A stretch of DNA of 5,936 nucleotides from CAZBWP01 sp964630265 (GTDB lineage: Bacteria > Pseudomonadota > Alphaproteobacteria > Rhodospirillales > Defluviicoccaceae): contig CAZVRW010000110.1 of the NCBI GenBank assembly GCA_964630265.1, forward strand, positions 1 to 5,936, read 5' to 3'. The translations under genes and the position numbers were made by a program. Positions 1 through 5,910 of the stretch are shown in pieces. How positions within the stretch are numbered: the stretch's first letter is position 1; every line of letters begins with the position of its first letter. The notes under the pieces are model-generated. The model saw nothing but the letters and a program-made list of their open reading frames with translations, was not told the DNA's origin and ran no database searches.

Positions 1-261
1 GCCCCAGAGTCAGCCTTTCCGCTCGCTGGTATAAGTTCGCTAAAATTTTCCGTCGCCTGAAGTGAGAGTTTAGGGCAAATCCCGAACGGCGACTGTCACC
101 GGGGCCACAGTTCCGGCCGATTCGCGACGATCGCCCGGCAAGATCGGCCCTTGGTCGACTGGGCTCGTCCAACGGTTTGGCCCACACCCGAATGTCCTAC
201 TCCGCCGCCAGCAGCGGTTCTATGCTCGCGCGCGTGCCGACGGACAAGGGAGAATGCGGCG
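1..261. other. noncoding region upstream of the cupin gene
   Basis: I see no convincing gene here. A TTG codon at 151 opens the cupin frame upstream, but the added residues are rich in Pro, Arg and Cys and do not resemble a cupin N-terminus. The AT-rich patch at about 29-50 (TATAAG at 30-35, AAAATTTT at 42-49) stands out from the G+C-rich surroundings and may belong to a promoter or to the end of a neighbouring unit. A 7-bp inverted repeat (GGCCGAT at 115-121, ATCGGCC at 143-149) has a 21-base spacer. Two plus-strand frames are open from the left edge to stops at 58-60 and 63-65, so the tail of an upstream gene cannot be excluded. No well-spaced -35/-10 pair for the cupin gene was found. Confidence 0.5.
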
Positions 262-627
262 ATGCTGGTTTTGCGGCTATTCGCGGACGCGGACGGAGAG
301 AGCCGCTTCGATGACTATGATGTTTCGCTGGAGTTGCAGGATTTCGCGCCGCCAGCCGCGCCGCTCCACGTTTCCGAACCGGAGGCGGCCGCTCGCTATA
401 TCCTGATCCGCCTGCCGGTCGGGTGGAACGGCGCGCGTCATCCGACGCCGCGTCGGCAGATCCTGTTCTGCCTGCGAGGCGCCATGCGCGTCACCGCCAG
501 CAGCGGCGAAGTGCGCCAGGTCACCGCCGGTGATGCCTGGCTGATGGCCGATACCACCGGCAAGGGCCACACCACCGAGGTGATCTCCGAAGGCCCGGTC
601 GACGCCGTCATCATCCAGCTGGAGTGA
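262..627 (+). CDS. small cupin domain-containing protein
   Basis: A 121-residue single-domain cupin, presumably cytoplasmic because no signal peptide or membrane segment is visible. The ATG at 262 is preceded by a good ribosome binding site (AAGGGAGA, 246-253) 8 bases upstream, which favours it over the TTG at 151. After a variable N-terminus (1-45), the beta-barrel core runs from about 46 to 120. Motif 1 appears as RHPTPRRQ (59-66) leading to G73, and motif 2 as GDAWLMADTTGKGH (90-103). The usual His-x-His...Glu metal set is reduced: only H60 and H103 are obvious candidate ligands, with Q66 where an acidic or His ligand might be expected. The HPxPRRQ...GKGH pattern recurs, from memory, in a family of small uncharacterised cupins, so it may be the norm there. 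Substrate and reaction are unknown; it could be a sugar or metabolite-binding protein rather than an enzyme. It stands alone on its strand and converges on the tRNA gene. Confidence 0.85.
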   Translation: MLVLRLFADADGESRFDDYDVSLELQDFAPPAAPLHVSEPEAAARYILIRLPVGWNGARHPTPRRQILFCLRGAMRVTASSGEVRQVTAGDAWLMADTTGKGHTTEVISEGPVDAVIIQLE

Positions 628-670
628 TGCCGCCGACCTGCGCGCAACCGAGCAGGATCTTGGCTAGGGC

Positions 671-692
671 CGCCATTTCCGAGGAAATGGCG
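671..692 (-). repeat. inverted repeat overlapping the tRNA-Arg 3' end (hairpin)
   Basis: Two 10-base arms (671-680 and 683-692) are perfect complements around a 2-base centre, so the RNA can form a 9-bp stem with a 4-base loop. On the tRNA strand the loop reads CUCG closed by C-G, which fits the stable YNMG tetraloop class. The arm at 683-692 includes the encoded CCA (688-690), the discriminator base (691) and the last acceptor base (692). No U-run follows on either strand, so it is not a canonical intrinsic terminator. It could still stop or stabilise the tRNA precursor, or act bidirectionally between the converging cupin and tRNA genes. The structure is seen directly; the role is inference. 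Confidence 0.6.
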
Positions 693-763
693 CGCTCGAC
701 AGGATTCGAACCTGTGACCTTCGGCTCCGGAGGCCGACGCTCTATCCACTGAGCTACGAGCGC
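688..763 (-). tRNA. tRNA-Arg, anticodon CCG
   Basis: The reverse complement folds as a complete 76-nt tRNA: acceptor stem GCGCTCG/CGAGCGC, TA at positions 8-9, D arm GCTC-AGTGGATA-GAGC, anticodon stem TCGGC/GCCGA with loop CTCCGGA, a 5-base variable loop AGGTC, T arm ACAGG-TTCGAAT-CCTGT, discriminator G73 and a genomically encoded CCA. The anticodon CCG reads the Arg codon CGG, a codon used repeatedly in the neighbouring genes. A20 and C35, known arginine identity elements, are present. All stems are perfectly paired. The 5' end overlaps the last 10 bases of the upstream hydrolase gene on the same strand, and the 3' end is part of a strong inverted repeat. Confidence 0.97.
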
Positions 764-1818
764 GCGGGCGCGAACGCCGCTTGTTGCTGTACCTTATCGC
801 ACAGATTCCAGGCGCGGCAAGTGGGTGGCGAAATTGCCCGGGCATCGGCCCCCGACGGCAAGGGCGCGGTCGGGTCGGCGATCCAGGCGTCGATGTCGGT
901 CCACACCGTCTCGCCGTCCAGGTCGCGGAGCAGCATGTGATAGCCGTCCTCGTAGATGGCGGCCCGCCACCGCCCCGGCGGTGCCGGCGGAAGCCCGGCA
1001 AAGAACTGCCGCGTCGGCCTCGGCGGCACCAGTTCGTCGCGCCCGCCGTTGAGGATCAGCGCCGGCACATCAAGGCCGGGGGCCGCCGCCTGCGCCGCGT
1101 CCATCAGGTTGACAAGCCCCCAGAGGGCATCGACGCGGGTCTCCTTGATGACCAGCGGATCGCGGCCAAGACCGCGCAGCATCTCGACATTGTCCGACGC
1201 TTGGATACCGAGGCCGCGGCCGCTGAGCGTGAGCCGCGGCACGGTGTGCGCCGACAGCCAGAGCGCTGCCTGCTCGACCCACGACAGCGAGGCGCGACCG
1301 CGCACCGCCGGCGCCGCCAAGATGAGGCCGTCTACTGGCAGGCCTCCGTCGGTGGTTGCCGCCAACAGGGCGACGGCGCCACCCATGCTTTCGCCGAGCA
1401 CAATGAGTGGCACGTCGGGGTGGCGTTCGGCGACGGCCGCCACGGCATCGTAGAGGTCGCGGGCGAGTGTCGCCTTACCGGGCCAGACGCCGCGGTGCGG
1501 CGCCGCGCCGAAGCCGCGCTGGTCGTAGGCATAGGCGGCGATGCCGCGGGCCGCAAGCCAACTGCCAGGGGCATCGAAGAAGCGGCCGTAATCATTGAAG
1601 CCGTGCAGCGCCAAGACCACTGCGGTTGGCGCGTCGTCGTCCGGCAGCCATGTGTGCAGCGGCAGTTCGGCGCCGTCGACCGCGCGCACCGCGTCAGGCA
1701 GCAGCGTCGGCGCGACGCGCGGCGGTCCACCCGGCATGCTCATGGGCGCACAGGCGGTAAGGCAGACGACGACCAGGAGCCCGGTGACCAGCGGCCCGGT
1801 GACGAGCGGCCGCGGCAT
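754..1818 (-). CDS. alpha/beta hydrolase lipoprotein (monoacylglycerol lipase-like, Hydrolase_4)
   Basis: A 354-residue serine hydrolase, probably an esterase or lysophospholipase/monoacylglycerol lipase on the outer face of the cytoplasmic membrane or in the periplasm. The N-terminus is a lipoprotein signal: R3, a hydrophobic stretch at 5-19, then lipobox LTAC (20-23) with C23 as the lipidated residue. The oxyanion-hole motif LHGF lies at 71-74, nucleophile elbow GESMG at 142-146 (S144), acid D261 in GGRDELVP, and H294 in DGYHMLLRD, giving a complete Ser-Asp-His triad. A cap region lies at about 170-235. The ATG shares its first base with the last base of the upstream ABC gene's stop (TGATG), so translation is probably coupled; a GGGAG at 1831-1835 lies 12 bases upstream. 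The last 20 or so residues after the hydrolase fold look unrelated to the family, and the stop codon TAG (756-754) falls inside the tRNA-Arg gene. The natural substrate is not deducible. Confidence 0.9.
   Translation of the reverse strand: MPRPLVTGPLVTGLLVVVCLTACAPMSMPGGPPRVAPTLLPDAVRAVDGAELPLHTWLPDDDAPTAVVLALHGFNDYGRFFDAPGSWLAARGIAAYAYDQRGFGAAPHRGVWPGKATLARDLYDAVAAVAERHPDVPLIVLGESMGGAVALLAATTDGGLPVDGLILAAPAVRGRASLSWVEQAALWLSAHTVPRLTLSGRGLGIQASDNVEMLRGLGRDPLVIKETRVDALWGLVNLMDAAQAAAPGLDVPALILNGGRDELVPPRPTRQFFAGLPPAPPGRWRAAIYEDGYHMLLRDLDGETVWTDIDAWIADPTAPLPSGADARAISPPTCRAWNLCDKVQQQAAFAPARS
793..820 (-). promoter_or_regulatory. candidate promoter for tRNA-Arg
   Basis: On the minus strand TTGCCG (820-815) and GATAAG (798-793) are separated by 16 bases and match the sigma70 consensus at 4 of 6 positions each. 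Initiation would fall near 786, leaving a leader of about 23 bases before the tRNA 5' end at 763. The elements lie inside the last codons of the hydrolase gene, in a stretch noticeably richer in A+T than the rest of that gene. Assignment is by consensus and position only. Confidence 0.4.
1780..1809 (-). repeat. 15-bp tandem duplication in the lipoprotein signal sequence
   Basis: Two adjacent 15-base units (1780-1794 and 1795-1809) match at 14 of 15 positions. Each encodes PLVTG in frame, giving residues 4-8 and 9-13 of the hydrolase lipoprotein signal peptide. Because the unit is a multiple of three, gain or loss of a copy would alter signal length without shifting the frame. It probably arose by slippage. 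Confidence 0.8.
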
Positions 1819-2834
1819 CAGGCGGCATCGCTCCCGGTGTCCTCGGTGACACTGGTCAGCCGGACGAAGACGTCTTCAAGGTCGGACTCGCGGGTGGTCA
1901 GGTCGGCGATGGTCAAGCCCGCCGCCTCGATGGCGGCCAGCACCTCGCCGGTGCGGGTGCGCGACGGCGGATAGCAGAAGACGAGTTGCCCCGATCGCTT
2001 CAGCGAGGCCTGGAAGCGCAGCAGCGGCTCCGGGACGTGGTCCACCGGTTCGGCGAGGGTCACCGTCATCTCCTTGGAGTCGAGGCGACGGAGCAGGGTC
2101 TCGGTCGGCTCGCAGGCGATCAGCCGGCCGTGATTGATGATGGCGATGGTGTCGCAGAGGGACTCCGCCTCCTCCAGGTAGTGGGTGGTGAGGAGGATCG
2201 TCGTGCCCTGCGCCTGCAGCTTGCGCATCGACACCCACAGCCCGCGGCGGAGTTCAACGTCGACGCCGGCCGTCGGCTCGTCGAGCACCAGCACCCGCGG
2301 CGAGTGCACCATCGCCTTGGCGACCAGCAGCCGCCGCCGCATGCCGCCCGAGAGGGTGCGAGCGTAGGCGTCGGCCTGCTTGGTCAGGCCCACGAGTTGC
2401 AGGATCTCGTCCGTTCGCCGCTGCCCAAACGGCACGCCATACAGGCCGGCCTGGACATCCAGTAATTCGCGCGGGGTGAAGAACGGGTCGATGTTCAGCT
2501 CTTGCGGCACGACGCCGATGCAGCGCCGGGCGGCACGCATGTCGGCGTCGATGTCATAGCCCCAGACGCGTGCGGTGCCGCTGGTCCGCACCACCAGCCC
2601 GGCGAGGATATTGATCAGCGTCGATTTACCGGCGCCGTTGGGGCCGAGCAGCCCGAAGAACGAACCGCGGGGAACGGCGAGTGACACACCCCTCAGCGCC
2701 AGTACCGGCTCCTGTCCGGCCCGCCCCCGGTAGGTCTTGGTCAGTGCGTCGACCTCGACGGCAAAGGCGGGAGCGCCGGCGGGGGGGCCGTCTCTCGTGG
2801 CATTGTCGTCGGCGGCGCCGGGCGCATGATCCAT
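1818..2834 (-). CDS. ABC-2 type transporter ATP-binding protein, YadG-like
   Basis: A 338-residue cytoplasmic ABC ATPase that would power export through an ABC-2 permease. Motifs in order: Walker A GPNGAGKST (64-72), Q-loop Q111 in VVPQELNIDPF, signature LSGGM (161-165), Walker B VLVLDEP (181-187) with catalytic E186, D-loop AGVD (189-192) and switch H218 in TTHYLEEAE. The run from NIDPFFTPRELL through AGVDVELRR to TTHYLEEAE closely follows E. coli YadG. Residues 1-22 extend beyond YadG and are rich in Ala, Pro and Asp; no alternative start was seen nearer the conserved part, and a GAGGGTG sits 8 bases upstream of the ATG. The C-terminal region (about 250-338) is the usual ABC-2 ATPase tail ending in DLEDVFVRLT. 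Its stop overlaps the start of the lipoprotein hydrolase by one base. The expected YadH-type permease is absent from the window, so the transported substrate is unknown. Confidence 0.93.
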   Translation of the reverse strand: MDHAPGAADDNATRDGPPAGAPAFAVEVDALTKTYRGRAGQEPVLALRGVSLAVPRGSFFGLLGPNGAGKSTLINILAGLVVRTSGTARVWGYDIDADMRAARRCIGVVPQELNIDPFFTPRELLDVQAGLYGVPFGQRRTDEILQLVGLTKQADAYARTLSGGMRRRLLVAKAMVHSPRVLVLDEPTAGVDVELRRGLWVSMRKLQAQGTTILLTTHYLEEAESLCDTIAIINHGRLIACEPTETLLRRLDSKEMTVTLAEPVDHVPEPLLRFQASLKRSGQLVFCYPPSRTRTGEVLAAIEAAGLTIADLTTRESDLEDVFVRLTSVTEDTGSDAA

Positions 2835-2853
2835 GGTTGCGACACCCTCGGTG

Positions 2854-2863
2854 ACGGGCCCGT
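2854..2863. promoter_or_regulatory. 10-bp perfect palindrome beside the divergent promoters
   Basis: ACGGGCCCGT is its own reverse complement and touches the first base of the predicted -35 box of the rightward promoter. It also lies within the likely leader of the leftward ABC operon. It could be a small operator, but palindromes of this length and composition also occur by chance in G+C-rich DNA, and no known regulator motif is recognised. Confidence 0.25.
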
Positions 2864-2890
2864 TGATCGGGAACCGGCAATCGCTATCAT
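2863..2890 (+). promoter_or_regulatory. candidate sigma70-type promoter for the zinc-finger/polA unit
   Basis: TTGATC (2863-2868) and TATCAT (2885-2890) are separated by 16 bases. They match the consensus at 4 of 6 and 5 of 6 positions. A start near 2897 would leave a leader of about 46 bases before the zinc-finger ATG. This is the best promoter-like pair in the gap between the divergent genes. It overlaps the candidate leftward promoter, so the two may compete for polymerase. Confidence 0.5.
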
Positions 2891-2910
2891 CCGGGTGGAG
2901 CGGGGGTCAA
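2883..2910 (-). promoter_or_regulatory. candidate promoter for the ABC ATPase/hydrolase operon
   Basis: On the minus strand TTGACC (2910-2905) matches the -35 consensus at 5 of 6 positions and is followed after 16 bases by GATAGC (2888-2883), a weak -10 with 3 of 6 matches. A start near 2876 would give a leader of about 42 bases. The -10 shares bases 2885-2888 with the -10 of the opposing promoter. Support is moderate because the -10 is poor. Confidence 0.3.
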
Positions 2911-2942
2911 CGCCCGCGCACGGCTGAAACGAGGGCGCCACC

Positions 2943-3125
2943 ATGGACTTCGAAGAAACGGTCACCGTCGACACGCTGGTCGTCCGCTGCGACGGTGGTG
3001 GGGGCCCGCTCGGCCACCCGACCGTCTTTCTCCACATCGACGAAGACACCGGTGACGTGGTGTGTCCCTACTGCTCGCGTCGCTTCGTTCTGGCCGAGGG
3101 CGCGCCGGTCGCCGCTGGCCACTGA
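2943..3125 (+). CDS. zinc-finger CHCC protein (zf-CHCC, NDUFS6-like)
   Basis: A 60-residue protein of the zf-CHCC family, related to the 13-kDa (NDUFS6) accessory subunit of mitochondrial complex I, which also occurs in alphaproteobacterial complex I. The four presumed zinc ligands are C16 (VVRCDG), H25 (GHPTVFL), C41 and C44 (CPYCSRRF), with family spacing. By homology it would bind one zinc ion and associate with the peripheral arm of NADH dehydrogenase on the cytoplasmic side; this is inferred, as no nuo genes are in view. The ATG at 2943 has a good ribosome binding site (GAGGG, 2931-2935) 7 bases upstream, and length matches the bacterial family. polA begins 13 bases after its stop, so the two are very probably cotranscribed. 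A general zinc-binding role outside complex I cannot be excluded. Confidence 0.88.
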   Translation: MDFEETVTVDTLVVRCDGGGGPLGHPTVFLHIDEDTGDVVCPYCSRRFVLAEGAPVAAGH

Positions 3126-3138
3126 GCCGGCGCGCGCG

Positions 3139-5910
3139 ATGGCCGCCGCGCCGCGCCGTCTGGTCCTGGTCGATGCATCCGGGTTCATCTTCCGCGCCTA
3201 TCACAAGCTGCCGCCGCTGACCAATCCGGAGGGCACCCCGGTCAACGCCGTGTACGGCTTCACCAACATGTTGGTGAAGACGATGGCCGAGCACGGCGAG
3301 GATCCCATTGTCGTCGTCTTCGACACTGCCAAGCAGACCTTCCGCACCGACCTCTACGACGCCTACAAGGCCAATCGCCCGGAGCCGCCGGAAGATCTGG
3401 TGCCGCAGTTCCCGCTGGTCCGTGAGGCGGCTCGGGCGATGGGCCTGCCGGTGATCGAGAGCGAGCGCTACGAGGCCGACGACCTGATCGCCAGTTATGC
3501 CCGCACTGCCCGCGACGCCGGCCTGGAAGTGATCATCATTTCCTCCGACAAGGATCTGATGCAACTCATCGGCGAGGGCGTCGGTATGCAGGATCCGATG
3601 ACCGGCACGTCGATCGGTCCCGCCGAGGTCGAGGCCAAATTCGGTGTCGGCCCGGAGCGCGTGGTCGACGTGCAGGCGCTGGCCGGTGACTCGATCGACA
3701 ACGTGCCCGGCGTCCCCGGTATCGGCGTCAAGACCGCAGCCCAGCTCATTCAGGAGTACGGCGACCTGGACACGCTGCTGCAGCAGGCCGGCGACATCAA
3801 GCAGCCGAAACGCCGACAGATGCTGCTGGAGCACGCCGAACAGGCGCGCCTGTCGCGCAAATTGGTGCGCCTGCACGACGATGCGCCGCTGCCCGAGCCC
3901 CTCGAGGCGTTTTCTGCCGCCCGGCCCGACCGTCGGACGCTGCTCGCCTTTCTGGAGGCCCAAGGGTTCCGCTCGACCGTCGCCCGCGTCGAGAGTGGCG
4001 CCATTGCCACGGCGGGCGGCGGCACCGCATCGGTCACGGCCGCGTCGCAACAGGCGCCCGCGTACGCCTTGGTGCAGGACATGGCGACACTCGAGCGCTG
4101 GATCGACGAGGCGCGCGCGGGGGGGATGGTCGCCATCGACACCGAAACCACGTCGCTGGACGCCTTGCGTGCCGATCTCGTCGGGGTATCGCTGGCGCTG
4201 GCGCCGGGGCGGGCGTGCTACATCCCGCTGGCGCACACGGCGCGGGACCCTAGCGGCGGCGGCCTCGCGCTGCACGATGATGACGACGGTGGCGGTGCGG
4301 CGCCGACCCAGGTGCCGATGGATCAGGCGCTCGTCGCCCTGAAGCCGCTGCTGGAGGACGACTCGGTCCTGAAGATCGGCCAGAACCTGAAGTACGACAT
4401 GCACGTGCTGGCCCGCGTCGGCATCGACGTTGCCCCCATCGACGACACCATGCTGTTGTCCTACGTCCTCGAGGGCGGGCTGCACGGCCACGGCATGGAC
4501 GAGTTGGCCGAGCTGTTCCTGGCGCACACGACGATCAAGTACGGCGACGTCGCCGGCCGGGGGAAGAGCCAGATCGGCTTCGCCCAGGTGCCGCTGGACA
4601 AGGCCCGTGACTATGCCGCCGAGGACGCCGACGTCACGTGGCGGCTGCATGCCGTGCTCAAACCGCGGCTGGTGGAGGACCGGCTGGTCTCCGTCTACGA
4701 AATGCTGGAGCGGCCGCTGGTGGCCGTGCTGGCGGCGATGGAGCGGGCGGGCATCTCGGTCGACGCTGCGGCGCTGCGCGACGTCAGCCGGGAGTTCACC
4801 CACCGGCTCGGCGATCTCGAGGACGAAATCCACAAGCTCGCCGGCCATTCCTTCAACGTCGGCTCGCCGAAGCAACTGGGCGAGGTGTTGTTCGACGAGA
4901 TGGGGATCGACGGCGGCAAGAAGGGCAAGACAGGCGCCTATGCCACTGGCGCGGAGGTGCTGGAGACGCTGGCGGCGCAGGGCCACGAGCTGCCCGAGAA
5001 GGTGCTGGAGTGGCGGCAACTGGCCAAGCTCAAGTCCACCTATGCCGATGCGCTGGTCGACCAGATCAACCCGGAGACCGGCAGGGTTCATACCTCCTAT
5101 TCCCAGGCCATCGCATCCACCGGCCGGCTCAGCTCCAACGATCCCAATCTGCAGAACATCCCGGTGCGCACCGCCGAGGGGCGGCGCATCCGCCGCGCCT
5201 TCGTCGCCGCGCCCGGCCACGTGCTGCTCAGCGCCGACTATTCACAGATCGAGCTCCGCCTGCTCGCCCACGTCGCCGACATCGCGGCGCTGAAGGAGGC
5301 GTTCCGGGACGGCCAGGACATTCACGCCCTCACCGCCTCGCAGGTGTTCGGCGTGCCCGTCGATGGCATGGACCCCCAGATCCGGCGCAAGGCCAAGGCC
5401 ATCAACTTCGGCATCATCTACGGCATCTCGCCGTTCGGCCTGGCGCGCCAGCTGAAGATTCCGCGTTCGGAAGCCAGCGCCTACATCGACGCCTATTTCC
5501 AGCGCTATCCCGGCATCCGCGCCTACATGGACCGCACCATCGCGGCGGCGCGCGAGCAGGGCTTCGTGACGACGCTGTTCGGCCGGCGGGTGCACGTGCG
5601 CGGAATCAACGACAAGAACCCGTCGTCCCGCAATTTCGCCGAGCGCGCCGCCATCAACGCGCCGATCCAGGGCGGCGCCGCCGACATCATCAAGCGCGCC
5701 ATGGTGCGCATCCCCCGCGCGCTGGCAGAGGCGGGGGTGTCGGCGAAAATGCTCCTGCAGGTGCACGACGAACTGATCTTCGAGGTGCCCGAGGCCGAGG
5801 TCGACGACACCCGCGCGGCGGTGGTGAAGGTGATGGAACAAGCCGCTCACCTCTCGGTCCCGCTGGTCGTCGACACCGGCGCTGCGGCGAACTGGGAGGA
5901 GGCGCATTGA
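3139..5910 (+). CDS. polA: DNA polymerase I
   Basis: A complete 923-residue Pol I (E. coli: 928), acting in Okazaki-fragment processing and excision-repair gap filling. The 5'-3' nuclease domain (about 8-265) keeps its metal-binding acids D12, D62, E112, D114, D115, D137 and D139, plus a helix-hairpin-helix around 183-215 (GVPGIGVKTA). A linker leads to the 3'-5' proofreading domain (about 309-505) with D334 and E336 in IDTETTSLD, D420 in QNLKYD, and Y492/D496 in YAAEDAD, so proofreading should be active. The polymerase domain (about 515-923) has D700 (SADYSQIELR), the O-helix R749/K753/F757/Y761 (KAINFGIIYG) and D877/E878 (VHDEL). F757 corresponds to E. coli F762, the dideoxynucleotide-discriminating form. 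A Gly/Asp-rich loop at about 370-390 lengthens the exonuclease domain compared with E. coli. The ATG at 3139 was chosen because homology starts at residue 8; it lacks a clear ribosome binding site. The same frame is open back to 2833, but that part only shadows the zinc-finger gene. Confidence 0.98.
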   Translation: MAAAPRRLVLVDASGFIFRAYHKLPPLTNPEGTPVNAVYGFTNMLVKTMAEHGEDPIVVVFDTAKQTFRTDLYDAYKANRPEPPEDLVPQFPLVREAARAMGLPVIESERYEADDLIASYARTARDAGLEVIIISSDKDLMQLIGEGVGMQDPMTGTSIGPAEVEAKFGVGPERVVDVQALAGDSIDNVPGVPGIGVKTAAQLIQEYGDLDTLLQQAGDIKQPKRRQMLLEHAEQARLSRKLVRLHDDAPLPEPLEAFSAARPDRRTLLAFLEAQGFRSTVARVESGAIATAGGGTASVTAASQQAPAYALVQDMATLERWIDEARAGGMVAIDTETTSLDALRADLVGVSLALAPGRACYIPLAHTARDPSGGGLALHDDDDGGGAAPTQVPMDQALVALKPLLEDDSVLKIGQNLKYDMHVLARVGIDVAPIDDTMLLSYVLEGGLHGHGMDELAELFLAHTTIKYGDVAGRGKSQIGFAQVPLDKARDYAAEDADVTWRLHAVLKPRLVEDRLVSVYEMLERPLVAVLAAMERAGISVDAAALRDVSREFTHRLGDLEDEIHKLAGHSFNVGSPKQLGEVLFDEMGIDGGKKGKTGAYATGAEVLETLAAQGHELPEKVLEWRQLAKLKSTYADALVDQINPETGRVHTSYSQAIASTGRLSSNDPNLQNIPVRTAEGRRIRRAFVAAPGHVLLSADYSQIELRLLAHVADIAALKEAFRDGQDIHALTASQVFGVPVDGMDPQIRRKAKAINFGIIYGISPFGLARQLKIPRSEASAYIDAYFQRYPGIRAYMDRTIAAAREQGFVTTLFGRRVHVRGINDKNPSSRNFAERAAINAPIQGGAADIIKRAMVRIPRALAEAGVSAKMLLQVHDELIFEVPEAEVDDTRAAVVKVMEQAAHLSVPLVVDTGAAANWEEAH

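Noticed and set aside
221..226. TATGCT as a -10 box for the cupin gene
   Set aside because: No acceptable -35 hexamer is found 15-19 bases upstream.
151..261. TTG start for the cupin gene
   Set aside because: The ATG at 262 has a good ribosome binding site and gives the normal small-cupin length; the upstream residues look noncoding.
688..763. Possible attachment site at the tRNA 3' end
   Set aside because: No integrase gene, no direct repeat of the tRNA 3' end and no atypical DNA is present in the window.
438..1001. Minus-strand frame running through the tRNA and the cupin gene
   Set aside because: It reads through the tRNA gene, hydrolase tail and cupin antisense with no recognisable domain.
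781..1974. Open frame of 397 codons antisense to the hydrolase and ABC genes
   Set aside because: It is Arg/Gly/His-rich with no domain and crosses two well-supported genes. It is a codon-bias shadow.
2833..3138. Upstream extension of the polA frame to 2833
   Set aside because: The extra 102 codons overlap the intergenic promoter region and the zinc-finger gene in another frame. Pol I homology begins only a few residues after the ATG at 3139.
2962..5220. Open frame of 752 codons antisense to polA
   Set aside because: It mirrors polA, is rich in Arg, Gly, His and Val with no recognisable domain, and arises from the strong third-position G/C bias that removes stops from the opposite strand.
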